Source: Bacteriovorax sp. BAL6_X (GTDB lineage Bacteria > Bdellovibrionota > Bacteriovoracia > Bacteriovoracales > Bacteriovoracaceae). Taken from it: 64,000 bases of DNA. Position numbers and translations under genes: made by a program. The notes beneath the pieces are model-generated. The model was not told the origin of the DNA and searched no databases. It saw only the letters and a list, made by a program, of their open reading frames with translations. Shown here one piece after another: positions 17,481 to 25,564 of this stretch (position 1 is its first letter; every line of letters starts with the position of its first letter). Location of the stretch: positions 496,001-560,000 of the forward strand of contig NZ_AUMC01000003.1 of the NCBI RefSeq assembly GCF_000443995.1. The letters run 5' to 3'.

Positions 17481-19237
17481 CCTAGGAAGTAACTACGGGC
17501 CATTGTTCCGTAGTAACGAATATTCTCATAATCTTTATCGAGAATATTTATTATTTTAAAATTAAAGTTTTGATATTCGTAGTTGATATTACCAATCACA
17601 TAGGAAGGCATGGTTCCAAAATCCTCTCGTTTTCCTACGTATTGCCACCAGTTTGTAATTCTTTGGTTATCATTGATTTGATAGCGGAACTCAAGGCTTG
17701 CCAGTGCCTCTGGTGTTCTTGCTAGTTCAGAATTAGTTATTTTATTTGTGGCCTTCTGAATTGTAACTGAAGTTGTAACATCAAAAGAGTTTTGGAATTC
17801 TTTATTAAAATTGAATTCGATTCCTTGGATTTGTGACTTTGCAATGTTTACGTAACCCATATTAATTGTATCGTAATCAATTTGATTCTTTAATTCATAA
17901 TTGAATACAGTAAGTTCTGCTTGATAAGTAATTTTCTTATACGAAAGAGTTAGTTCACTATTGATACTATCGGTCGGGTCAAGCATTTCAAGTTGATTGG
18001 CGATTTGATAAAGCGTAGGAAGTTTGTAACCACTTGATAAATGTCCTTTAAGTGATAAATCTCTTGTGAAGTTATATCCAACTCCAAGGCTTGCAATAGT
18101 ATTAAAATTAAATGTTGAAAATTTGTCGAAGCGTAGCCCAATATCAGAAAACCAATTATTATATGCATAATTGAATGTTGTATAGAGTGAGAACAACTCA
18201 CTATAGTTACCAAGAGTAAGATCATCTTGCTTAAGGTATTGAGCACCATAGAATGAATTTAAGTTCTTTGAAAATTCATAAGTTGCATCGAGTTTTATAT
18301 CTAATTCTTCACCCCTAAATAGAGGAGTGAAACCTTGAGGGTCTTCTCTTCTGATTGTAGAGTACCTAATACTAGGAGTTAGAGTAAACCTTTGATCTAC
18401 ACTATTATAATTAAGACTAAGAAAGTTATTGTATTGATTATATTTATTTAAATCATTATCAACTATATCAATTGGGTTAAATGGTGGCGCAAAATTGAAA
18501 CCATCAATTTCAATTTCTGAGTCGATAAGTTGAGCTTGGTAGTTTAATTCCAACTGATTACTTATGAGGTAGCTTGTATTCAAAGAGAAGCTAAGGTTCT
18601 TATAAGAGTCAGCTTCTGCATTTGTTAGCCTGTCCTCATTGACTGAAGAGTATCCATCAGATTGTAGGTATGAAAAATTAATTCCATAACTTAATCTTTC
18701 CATATGCCCACTCATTTGGGCCGCAAGTTTGGCCGTATTATAACTACCATACTCAGCACTGGCCCTTGAACTCTTGATCCCTTTTTTAGTATTGATTTTT
18801 AACACCCCACCGATTGCATTAGAGCCGTAAAGAACCGACTGACTACCTTTTAGGATCTCTATACTTTCAATATTATCCAAGTTGATATGATTAATTTGGT
18901 AAGAGTTATTGATATCAGTTGGATCTGTAAGTTCGATATTATCAATGAGTACCTTTGAAAAGCCTGTCGGTAAACCGCGAAGTCGCAAGCTTGAAGCAGA
19001 ACCGATTTGGCCTGTCTGGCCGATAAAGATACTTGCCTTACTTTGTAGTAGTTGTTGCAATGTTGTTGCATCACTATTTTCTATCTCTTCTTGAGTGATA
19101 ATAGTGACGGCACTAGTTACACGTTCAGAACTTGTCTCAAGCTTTGTGGCCTTAATAGTAATTTGTGCGATTGATATTAGTGGTAGAAATGCAGTGGCGT
19201 AATAAAATAGTGTTTTTATGATCTTCCTCCGAGACAT
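17462..19237 (-). CDS. btuB: TonB-dependent cobalamin receptor, BtuB-like
   Basis: A 591-aa TonB-dependent outer-membrane receptor: signal peptide (residues 1-25), N-terminal plug domain with LRLRGLPTGFSKVLIDNIELTD and SIEILKGSQSVLYGSNAIGGVLKI, then a 22-strand barrel of alternating aromatic/polar strands ending YFLGYKLDF. Size and the upstream B12 riboswitch indicate corrinoid uptake. No Shine-Dalgarno precedes the ATG at 19237; a strong GGAGG lies at 19226-19230, inside the first codons and followed 3-6 nt later by in-frame ATC and ATA. The true start is therefore unclear. Confidence 0.93.
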   Translation of the reverse strand: MSRRKIIKTLFYYATAFLPLISIAQITIKATKLETSSERVTSAVTIITQEEIENSDATTLQQLLQSKASIFIGQTGQIGSASSLRLRGLPTGFSKVLIDNIELTDPTDINNSYQINHINLDNIESIEILKGSQSVLYGSNAIGGVLKINTKKGIKSSRASAEYGSYNTAKLAAQMSGHMERLSYGINFSYLQSDGYSSVNEDRLTNAEADSYKNLSFSLNTSYLISNQLELNYQAQLIDSEIEIDGFNFAPPFNPIDIVDNDLNKYNQYNNFLSLNYNSVDQRFTLTPSIRYSTIRREDPQGFTPLFRGEELDIKLDATYEFSKNLNSFYGAQYLKQDDLTLGNYSELFSLYTTFNYAYNNWFSDIGLRFDKFSTFNFNTIASLGVGYNFTRDLSLKGHLSSGYKLPTLYQIANQLEMLDPTDSINSELTLSYKKITYQAELTVFNYELKNQIDYDTINMGYVNIAKSQIQGIEFNFNKEFQNSFDVTTSVTIQKATNKITNSELARTPEALASLEFRYQINDNQRITNWWQYVGKREDFGTMPSYVIGNINYEYQNFNFKIINILDKDYENIRYYGTMARSYFLGYKLDF

Positions 19238-19239
19238 AG

Positions 19240-19345
19240 AAATATTGAAGGGCTCGGACTCTAACCGTTGCGGGACAGTCTCTGAATTTCACAGAGTTCA
19301 CCTTTTATGCTGTATTTGATAGCAAAGATAGTTACAGGAAGCCCA
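19240..19345 (-). ncRNA. Cobalamin (adenosylcobalamin-type) riboswitch
   Basis: Read on the minus strand, the leader of the btuB-like gene contains the B12-box consensus in order: AAAAGGTGAACTC, a GTGAAATTC apical segment closed by CTCTG/CAGAG, ACTGTCCCGCAACGG (core 19267-19274 on the plus strand as GTTGCGGG), and AGTCCGAGCCCTTC. This is the conserved architecture of cobalamin riboswitches, which shut off B12 import when the vitamin is abundant. The 5' boundary is approximate. Confidence 0.92.
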
Positions 19346-19356
19346 TTATCTGTCAA
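19328..19356 (-). promoter_or_regulatory. Candidate promoter of the riboswitch transcript
   Basis: A consensus -35 TTGACA (19351-19356, minus strand) is followed 17 nt later by a weak -10 AACTAT (19328-19333). The -35 sits in the loop of a GCCCA...TGGGC / ATCTG...CAGAT inverted repeat (about 19341-19373) that could be an operator. The assignment is by eye. Confidence 0.4.
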
Positions 19357-19389
19357 TAAACAGATCGTGGGCCGAGATAAGTTAAAATA

Positions 19390-19896
19390 TTAAATATTGT
19401 GGTAGTACTGTGAATCGACAACACTCTTATACACCTTAGGATCTTTCTCCTTCAAATCTGAAAGAATGATCATATCAGGGGCATCAAGATCGTTGGTATG
19501 GGTGTGTATCTGGTACTTAAAGAGCCAATTAAATAATATTCTATGCTCGAGGTATACCATAAACTCACACACAATAAGGATAATTGGTGCAATAAGATAC
19601 GAGTTACATAGAAATAGCTCAAAAAATAGAATGTTAATGGCCAATGGTGCAGTTATTACGGCCGTTAGTGGAACGAAGAGATTAAGTAAGAACATCGTTC
19701 CTAGTACAATTTCAAGGGCCTTAATCATGTAGTACAGGTAGCCAGTATCCTGTAGGGAATTGATAAAGGCCAAAGCTTCAGGTGTAAATTGAGATTCTGT
19801 GAGCAGGCCAAGACCTGGTGTGACTCCGGCCAAGAGTAAGGTCGCTCCCATGAGAATTCGCGCACCTACAAATAAGAATTTCTTTTTATTCTTCAT
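19390..19896 (-). CDS. DoxX-like small membrane protein
   Basis: A 168-aa protein with four hydrophobic helices, beginning FVGARILMGATLLLAGVTPGLGLL and continuing IKALEIVLGTMFLLNLFVPLTAVITAPLAINIL, the pattern of the DoxX/SURF4-like family. Some members sit in thiosulfate:quinone oxidoreductase or redox-stress modules; nothing here fixes the role. The frame can start at 19917, but the ATG at 19896 has GGAGG 4 nt upstream and is preferred. It stands about 150 bp upstream of the btuB leader on the same strand. Confidence 0.72.
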   Translation of the reverse strand: MKNKKKFLFVGARILMGATLLLAGVTPGLGLLTESQFTPEALAFINSLQDTGYLYYMIKALEIVLGTMFLLNLFVPLTAVITAPLAINILFFELFLCNSYLIAPIILIVCEFMVYLEHRILFNWLFKYQIHTHTNDLDAPDMIILSDLKEKDPKVYKSVVDSQYYHNI

Positions 19897-19998
19897 ACAA
19901 CCTCCAAATATGATCACTTGTGATTATATGGTTGAAGGGGCAAGCAAGTATGGAATTAATGTTAAAGAAACTTAAAAGTTCATCTTGATGCTACGGCA

Positions 19999-20583
19999 TC
20001 AGACATTTCTTATTTTACAGATAAAATGATTATCCTTTTCCACAATGATATTTTTTGAAAACGGAATTCGAATTCGCATAAGGGGATCAAAGATAACAAA
20101 TGTATCAATATCCATCTCATTAAAGTCTATATCGATATCTCTAAGCTCTTTTCCGAGAAAACGTTGTTGGTCTTCACGATCGACACTTGTAAGTATGGCA
20201 CGATTGTTTTGGTCTTCAAGGAATTCTGTATAAGCTAGGCCCATAAAAGGAGTATTAATATTGATATCTGCTATAGCCAATTGCTTGGTGAATTTTTCAT
20301 TTCTTTGGCCGCTATAGAATTGATAGCCTTGTTCCTTTAGTTTAATTACGACCTTATTACTTAATTCATTGTTATATAGCCTAACAAGCTTCATTCCCAT
20401 ATATCTAGCTTGGAGTGAAATAATTTCTTCAGGGATTCCCGTGTAACCAACTTCATTGGCCTCTTTTGAAAGTAGGGTAATGAGAATAATTTCATTCTTT
20501 GAACAACCGTTTTTTATTAAATGTTTTAAGCAACTTAGAGAGCTTAAGCCTCCACTCCAAAAGAGTGCCTTCTTATTTTGCAT
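19999..20583 (-). CDS. PP-loop (ATP-pyrophosphatase-like) protein with an altered loop
   Basis: A 194-aa protein opening ALFWSGGLSSLSCLKHL, recognisable as an N-type ATP PP-loop like that of diphthine-ammonia ligase/asparagine-synthetase relatives, where SGGxDS binds the pyrophosphate. Here the key Asp is replaced by Ser (SGGLSS). The rest (TGIPEEIISLQARYMGMKLVRLY, GLAYTEFLED) follows the adenine nucleotide alpha hydrolase fold of that group. It may be a diverged or inactive family member. It is divergent from the first winged-helix gene. No recognisable partner or pathway is adjacent. Confidence 0.55.
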   Translation of the reverse strand: MQNKKALFWSGGLSSLSCLKHLIKNGCSKNEIILITLLSKEANEVGYTGIPEEIISLQARYMGMKLVRLYNNELSNKVVIKLKEQGYQFYSGQRNEKFTKQLAIADININTPFMGLAYTEFLEDQNNRAILTSVDREDQQRFLGKELRDIDIDFNEMDIDTFVIFDPLMRIRIPFSKNIIVEKDNHFICKIRNV

Positions 20584-20714
20584 GAATAACTCTTATCTTT
20601 TGATTAATAATAATTAATAACTGAATATTTTTACGTGTCTTTTTTTACCTCAAAAACATGGACTTGTTCAATGGAATAAACTTCTCTCAAGTATAGCTTT
20701 AGAGGAGAATAAAT

Positions 20715-21041
20715 ATGCACGCTTTTGACAATGACAAGGCCCAAGTAGAAAAACAGCTAAGCTTTCGAAATTTATCTCTCGACCAAGAGAAGCGAGTCGC
20801 ATTTGTTGATGAGCGCAAGGTCGAATTAACCAAGACTGAATATAAAATTCTATACTTTCTGCTAAGTGGTGGAAAAAGGATCTATCCACGTGAGCAACTA
20901 GTTGAATATATTTGGGGCGATGTGGAAGTAGCAAATAAAACTGTCAATACTCACCTTACTCATCTAAGACATAAAACAAAAGGTGTTGACTTTAGAATAC
21001 GTATTAATCGAAATAATCAGGTTTGTTTGCACGACCTCTAA
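20715..21041 (+). CDS. Stand-alone OmpR/PhoB-type winged-helix DNA-binding protein (paralogue 1)
   Basis: A 108-aa protein consisting only of the C-terminal DNA-binding domain of OmpR-type response regulators: a four-strand sheet (LDQEKRVAFVDERKVELTKTEYKILYFLL), the positioning helix and recognition helix NKTVNTHLTHLRHK, and the wing. There is no receiver domain, so phosphorylation cannot control it in the usual way. AGAGGAG lies 7-8 nt before the ATG. A close paralogue follows 150 bp downstream. Probably a dedicated regulator of the neighbouring genes. Confidence 0.85.
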   Translation: MHAFDNDKAQVEKQLSFRNLSLDQEKRVAFVDERKVELTKTEYKILYFLLSGGKRIYPREQLVEYIWGDVEVANKTVNTHLTHLRHKTKGVDFRIRINRNNQVCLHDL

Positions 21042-21190
21042 AATAAATACGTCAAATAGTCGAAATCATTAGCCTAAATAAACTTATTTTTGTTAGCGGC
21101 GATAAGATTTGTAACTTATTGATTTTACAACTTGAGAAATATCTTGCTTCCACTTAACCTAGTTCATTAAGGGGTGAGGAGTCAAAAAAT

Positions 21191-21502
21191 ATGTCATTTG
21201 TTTATCAAAATGAGTGGATTGGATTTCGTAACTTACGAATTAACACCAACACGAAGGCCGTCTTTGTCAATGAAGAAGAAATCTCTTTAACAAAGACTGA
21301 GTATAAAGTTTTAAGCTTTTTAATCTCTAGCCAAAAACGTATTTATACTCTTGAGGAGTTGGTATTAGGAGCGTGGGGCCCTGTTGTCGTCACAAATAAG
21401 ACTATCAATACGCACTTATCTCATATTCGGGCAAAGATTAAGGGCGTTGATTTCAAGATCAAAATCAATCGTAATGGCCAAGTTTGTATTAACGACTTAT
21501 GA
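21191..21502 (+). CDS. Stand-alone OmpR/PhoB-type winged-helix DNA-binding protein (paralogue 2)
   Basis: A 103-aa protein with the same architecture as the preceding gene and clear similarity along its whole length (shared blocks LTKTEYKVL, KRIYTLEELV, NKTINTHLSHIR, KGVDFKIKINRNGQVCINDL). It also lacks a receiver domain. GGGGTGAGGAG lies upstream of the ATG. The tandem pair probably arose by duplication and could form heterodimers or bind related operators. It is about 85 bp before the metallopeptidase gene. Confidence 0.85.
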   Translation: MSFVYQNEWIGFRNLRINTNTKAVFVNEEEISLTKTEYKVLSFLISSQKRIYTLEELVLGAWGPVVVTNKTINTHLSHIRAKIKGVDFKIKINRNGQVCINDL

Positions 21503-21534
21503 GTCGATAAATAATTCATAGGTCTTCATTATCT

Positions 21535-21570
21535 CTTTAATTTCTTTCAGTTAGAGCTATAATCGCCTCT
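21535..21570 (+). promoter_or_regulatory. Possible promoter of the peptidase/ATP-grasp pair
   Basis: A perfect -10 TATAAT lies at 21558-21563, 25 bp before the start codon, with a weak -35 (CTTTAA, 21535-21540) at 17-bp spacing. A start near 21570 would give a short leader. Confidence 0.4.
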
Positions 21571-21587
21571 ACCTTGAAGAGATTGAT

Positions 21588-22595
21588 ATGATTAAACTGA
21601 ATTTAGAATATGCGTCTCGTGAAGACATACTCAATGCTCAATTATGGGAGCTTGATATTTGCTTTGAAAAAAGTAAGTTTGCACATTGTCTTGATCAGCT
21701 AGTACATGAGTTAGACGCTAAGAAGCTTCTTGTCAGACCAAAGGTTTGGCTAAGTGATGAGTGGTTCTGTCCGGAAGCAATTTCTGGAATTGCTATACCT
21801 TTCTCTCTAATGCATCCAAAACTAATTGAGCTAGAAAAAGAATTTACTGGATTGTGTGAAGGTGAAGACCATGACTGGTTTATGAAACTTATGAGACATG
21901 AATGTGGCCACGTTATGGATAATGCCTATTTTCTAAAAGACGAAAAGAAACGTAAAAATATCTTTGGTGATCACGATAGATCTTATCCTTCTTCATATGG
22001 GCCAAGAAAATTCTCTAAAAAGTATGTTTATCATCTCGAAGACAATTATGCTCAAGCGCACCCAGAAGAAGATTTTGCTGAGACATTTTCAGTTTGGCTT
22101 ACTCCGCGTTCAAATTGGAAGCGTATTTATGAGAGTTGGCCAGCACTTAAAAAGTTAAATTATGTCGATCACTTGATGAAATCATTAAGCAATAAGAAGC
22201 CTAATGTTGTTTGTTATAAAGAGGTTGATAGTATCGATGAAAGCGAATTAACAGTAAGAGAGTACCTACTTAAAAAGAAAAGAAAGCTTCGCAAGACTTC
22301 GCAGGCACGACGAAGTATCCAACATATTCAACAATATCTTAGTAAGAATGAAACGACCGGCATTGCACTCGATAAAATCATAGGTAGCTTGAGGAAGGAC
22401 CTCGTGAGGGATATCTCCTTGCTGACAAAAGAATATCAATATAAAATAGAATCTGTTGTAAATGATCTGGAAGGTATATCAAATAAGAAGAAACTTATGA
22501 TTCCAGAAAAGTGCGGTCCTCAAATCATTCATGAGATTGTTCTATCACATGCTGATAAATATTTTAAAGAGGGGCGTGACAGGATAGTCATGTGA
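21588..22595 (+). CDS. Putative zinc metallopeptidase (HExxH type)
   Basis: A 335-aa cytoplasmic-looking protein (no signal peptide) with the zinc motif HECGH at 104-108 and a downstream EEDFAETFSVWLTP segment whose Glu (about 165) is the probable third ligand, as in the Peptidase_Mx/putative zinc-binding metallopeptidase family. A Lys-rich, probably helical C-terminal third (about 230-335) is not part of that family core. The stop overlaps the GTG start of the ATP-grasp gene by 4 bp, so the two are coupled. The substrate is unknown; this is distinct from the secreted proteases elsewhere in the window. Confidence 0.72.
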   Translation: MIKLNLEYASREDILNAQLWELDICFEKSKFAHCLDQLVHELDAKKLLVRPKVWLSDEWFCPEAISGIAIPFSLMHPKLIELEKEFTGLCEGEDHDWFMKLMRHECGHVMDNAYFLKDEKKRKNIFGDHDRSYPSSYGPRKFSKKYVYHLEDNYAQAHPEEDFAETFSVWLTPRSNWKRIYESWPALKKLNYVDHLMKSLSNKKPNVVCYKEVDSIDESELTVREYLLKKKRKLRKTSQARRSIQHIQQYLSKNETTGIALDKIIGSLRKDLVRDISLLTKEYQYKIESVVNDLEGISNKKKLMIPEKCGPQIIHEIVLSHADKYFKEGRDRIVM

Positions 22596-23626
22596 GCCAA
22601 AAAGTAAAAATTAATAAAAAAAAGAAGAGAATCTTAGTTCTTGTTCACTCGGATCTCATCCCTCCTGAAAATATTTCTAAAGAAGATAAGCAAAAAGAAG
22701 AATTTGAATTTAAGCCGTGGATAACAGAATTCAATGTTATATCAACACTTAATGAACTTGGCCATGAGACTAAAGTCGTAGGTGTCTATTCTGATCTTTT
22801 ACCTCTAAGAGAGGCCATCGATGAATTCAGACCACATATTGTTTTCAATCTTTTAGAAGAGTTTGATGGCAAGGTCCTATTAGATCAAAATGTCGTTTCA
22901 TATTTAGAATTACTAAAAGTTAAGTACACAGGCTCCAATCCACGAGGATTGATGATTGCTAGAGACAAGGCCCTGGCAAAAAAACTTCTCTCTTATCACC
23001 GAATTAAAACTCCGGGGTTTCAGGTTTTTACAAGTCGATCTAAGGCCAAGGTGACAAAGATATCGAAGAAGTTAAAATTTCCACTTATTGTAAAATGTCT
23101 TTATCAAGATGCTTCTTTGGGAATTAGTTCTGCTTCAATCGTAAAAACACCGGAGAAGGCAATTGAAAGAATTATTTATCTCATGGATAAGTACGATGAA
23201 GATGTGATCATTGAGGAATTTATTGAAGGACGTGAGTTCTTTGTTGGAGTTATGGGAACAAAGAGATTGAAGGTACTACCGATTTTGGAACTCTCTTTTA
23301 ATAATATAGAAAATCCGCTCGCTCAGCTCTACTCTGAAAAAGCAAAATGGAGCATGAAGTATCGTCAAGAAAAAGGGATCGAAACTGGCCGGGCATTAAT
23401 TTCAAAAGAGTTGGAAGATAAAATTATAAAAATATGTAAAAGAGCTTATAAGGTTTTAGAGCTGACAGGTTATGCTCGTGTTGACTTAAGAGTTTGTCCA
23501 GCGGGGGAACCTTATATTATTGAGGCCAATCCGAATCCTAATGTGGCCACTAAAGACGAGTTTGCCATGGCCGCAAAACTTGCTGGATTGGATTATAAGA
23601 AACTCATAAGTGAAATTATAAAGTAG
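22592..23626 (+). CDS. ATP-grasp ligase related to D-alanine-D-alanine ligase
   Basis: A 344-aa ATP-grasp enzyme. Seen in order: an N-terminal pre-ATP-grasp domain (HIVFNLLEEFDG), the lid/ATP strands FPLIVKCLYQDASLGISSAS and VIIEEFIEGREFFVGV, and the metal-binding RVDLRVCPAGEPYIIEANPNP. True Ddl enzymes carry NTSPGMT-like residues at the substrate end; here the sequence is NPNPNVATKDE, so the acceptor is probably not D-Ala. Start is GTG overlapping the peptidase stop (GTGA). A ligase coupled to a peptidase suggests making and trimming an amide-linked product, which is inference only. Confidence 0.78.
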   Translation: MSQKVKINKKKKRILVLVHSDLIPPENISKEDKQKEEFEFKPWITEFNVISTLNELGHETKVVGVYSDLLPLREAIDEFRPHIVFNLLEEFDGKVLLDQNVVSYLELLKVKYTGSNPRGLMIARDKALAKKLLSYHRIKTPGFQVFTSRSKAKVTKISKKLKFPLIVKCLYQDASLGISSASIVKTPEKAIERIIYLMDKYDEDVIIEEFIEGREFFVGVMGTKRLKVLPILELSFNNIENPLAQLYSEKAKWSMKYRQEKGIETGRALISKELEDKIIKICKRAYKVLELTGYARVDLRVCPAGEPYIIEANPNPNVATKDEFAMAAKLAGLDYKKLISEIIK

Positions 23627-23633
23627 GTGTGAG

Positions 23634-24476
23634 ATGTCATTGAAATTAGATGATTTGAAGAACTTTATTGTGGTTTCTGAGTTAAAGAATGTCACACGAG
23701 CTTCTGAGCAGCTAGGTTTAACTCAGCCAGCTCTAAGTTATTCGATCAAGAGGCTAGAGGAAGAGCTTGGAGCGCCAGTTTTTATTCGTCTAAAAAGTGG
23801 TATTGAACTTACAAAGTTTGGAGAAGAATTTCATCATCGTGCTAATAAGCTTTTACAAGACTGGCAAGATGCTAAAAATATTTTCAATAAAGAGGGGGAA
23901 GATATTGTTGGTGAGTTTAAAGTTGGAATTCACCCTTCTGTTGCAATTTACTCTCTCCCAATTGTATTACCTTTAATTTATAAAAATTTTCCGCGCTTAA
24001 ATTTCAGGCTCATTCACGACTCTTCTCGCGTGATTACTGGTAAGGTAATCAATTTTGAAGCTGATTTTGGTATTGTAGTTAATCCTATAAAGCATCCAGA
24101 TTTAATTATTAATGAAATGGGAGTTGATGAAGTTAAGCTATTTGAATCAGATCGTCCAAAGAGAGAGAATAATAAATTAATATATAACCCTCAATTGGCC
24201 CAAAGTCAGGACTTACTTAGAAAGTTAAAAGATAATTCAATCTTAATTGATGGACATATCGAAAGTGACAATTTGGAAGTCATTGCAAAGCTTACAAGCG
24301 AAGGTGTGGGGATAGGCCTTCTTCCAAGTCGAGTGGCCTCTAATTATAAGAACCTTGTTCCGATTAATGATTCTCCAATTGTTAAAGATCAAATCTCATT
24401 GGTTTATCGTGTCGAGATGAAGAATTCTTTATTAGTTAAGGATATCTTAGAGATTGTAAAAGACTCTTTAATTTAA
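23634..24476 (+). CDS. LysR-family transcriptional regulator
   Basis: A 280-aa regulator: N-terminal winged HTH (LDDLKNFIVVSELKNVTRASEQLGLTQPALSYSIKRLEEELGAPVFIR), a linker helix, and a periplasmic-binding-protein-like effector domain from about residue 90. It lies 7 bp after the ATP-grasp gene on the same strand and probably belongs to that operon, which is unusual since LysR genes are commonly divergent from their targets. Its 3' end overlaps the convergent rlmN by 4 bp. The effector is unknown. Confidence 0.9.
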   Translation: MSLKLDDLKNFIVVSELKNVTRASEQLGLTQPALSYSIKRLEEELGAPVFIRLKSGIELTKFGEEFHHRANKLLQDWQDAKNIFNKEGEDIVGEFKVGIHPSVAIYSLPIVLPLIYKNFPRLNFRLIHDSSRVITGKVINFEADFGIVVNPIKHPDLIINEMGVDEVKLFESDRPKRENNKLIYNPQLAQSQDLLRKLKDNSILIDGHIESDNLEVIAKLTSEGVGIGLLPSRVASNYKNLVPINDSPIVKDQISLVYRVEMKNSLLVKDILEIVKDSLI

Positions 24477-25513
24477 GAAGGCAAATTAAGCTTTTCGTAT
24501 TGTGTTTTTAACTGGCCACAAGCTGCTAAGATATCATCACCTTTAGTTTCTCTAACGGTACAAGTAAGTCCTGCTGCTTGTAGAGATCTTTGAAACCATT
24601 CAATATGCTCATCACTTGGGCGCTTAAATTTACTTTCAGGGTATTCATTAAAAGGAATAATATTAATCTTTGATTCCTTCTTAGGAAGGTTTTCAATCAA
24701 TCCATCAATATCTTCTTGAGTATCATTAAGATCTTTAATTAAGAGGTACTCATACATGATTCGTCGAGAGTTCTTAACAGGAATTGATCTCAGGGCCTCA
24801 AGAAGGTCATCAACTTGGTAGCGCTTATTAATTGGCATCAGCTCTGAGCGTAGATTATTTCTAATAGCATGAAGAGAGATGGCCACATTGACGTCAGGTA
24901 GCTCTTCCCATTGCTTGATCTTCGGGACAAGTCCTGAAGTGGAAATCGTAACCTTATGTTTACTTAGAGCGATTCCAAGAGGATCTGTTAAAAGGTAGCA
25001 GGCCTTCTTAACATTTTCGAAGTTATGAAGTGGTTCACCTTGACCCATAAAAACAATATTTGAAATCTGATACTTCGGGTCGACATTATCTTGCATCCAT
25101 TTAGAGACAGTTAGGTACTGACCGACAATTTCAGATGTTTGTAGGTGTCTTGTAAGCCCCTGAGTGGCCGTGTGACAAAAAGTACAACCAATGGCACAGC
25201 CGACTTGTGACGAAATACACAGAGTCGATCTTAGGCGCTTATCATTTTCACTTTCAATAAGGACTGCCTCAATTGAGTTCTTATCATCTAAACCAAGCAG
25301 AAATTTTCGCGTTCCATCTTTGGAAAGGCCCTGCCAAAGAATCTTTAGTAGCGATAGGTCATATTCCTTTGCCTTTTCTCTAACAACGCGTGGGGCATTT
25401 TCCCATGTGTCAGGATTAAAATTTAACTTTTTATAGACCCACTTTCCCATGATTTTTGCTTCATCATATGGGAAACTTTCTAAAGTTAAATTATATAGGC
25501 TTGTTTTTGTCAT
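24473..25513 (-). CDS. rlmN: Radical-SAM rRNA/tRNA (adenine-C2) methyltransferase RlmN, copy 1
   Basis: A 346-aa radical SAM enzyme that methylates C2 of A2503 in 23S rRNA and A37 in some tRNAs. The [4Fe-4S] motif CAIGCTFC is followed by HTATQGLTRHLQ; NIVFMGQGEPLHNFENV and the catalytic C-terminal Cys in TKGDDILAACGQL are present. The N-terminal HhH-like accessory domain is complete. ATG start at 25513. A second complete homologue lies 2.6 kb away on the same strand, which is noteworthy because most genomes carry one. Confidence 0.93.
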   Translation of the reverse strand: MTKTSLYNLTLESFPYDEAKIMGKWVYKKLNFNPDTWENAPRVVREKAKEYDLSLLKILWQGLSKDGTRKFLLGLDDKNSIEAVLIESENDKRLRSTLCISSQVGCAIGCTFCHTATQGLTRHLQTSEIVGQYLTVSKWMQDNVDPKYQISNIVFMGQGEPLHNFENVKKACYLLTDPLGIALSKHKVTISTSGLVPKIKQWEELPDVNVAISLHAIRNNLRSELMPINKRYQVDDLLEALRSIPVKNSRRIMYEYLLIKDLNDTQEDIDGLIENLPKKESKINIIPFNEYPESKFKRPSDEHIEWFQRSLQAAGLTCTVRETKGDDILAACGQLKTQYEKLNLPS

Positions 25514-25564
25514 AATGCATAATTATCTGATTGCGTTGTGGCAGTCAATATTTTAGGAGGAAAA

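Noticed and set aside
19341-19373. Inverted repeat upstream of the B12 riboswitch as a terminator for the DoxX-like gene
   Set aside because: It has a GC/AT stem but no T run after it, and it contains the TTGACA promoter element.
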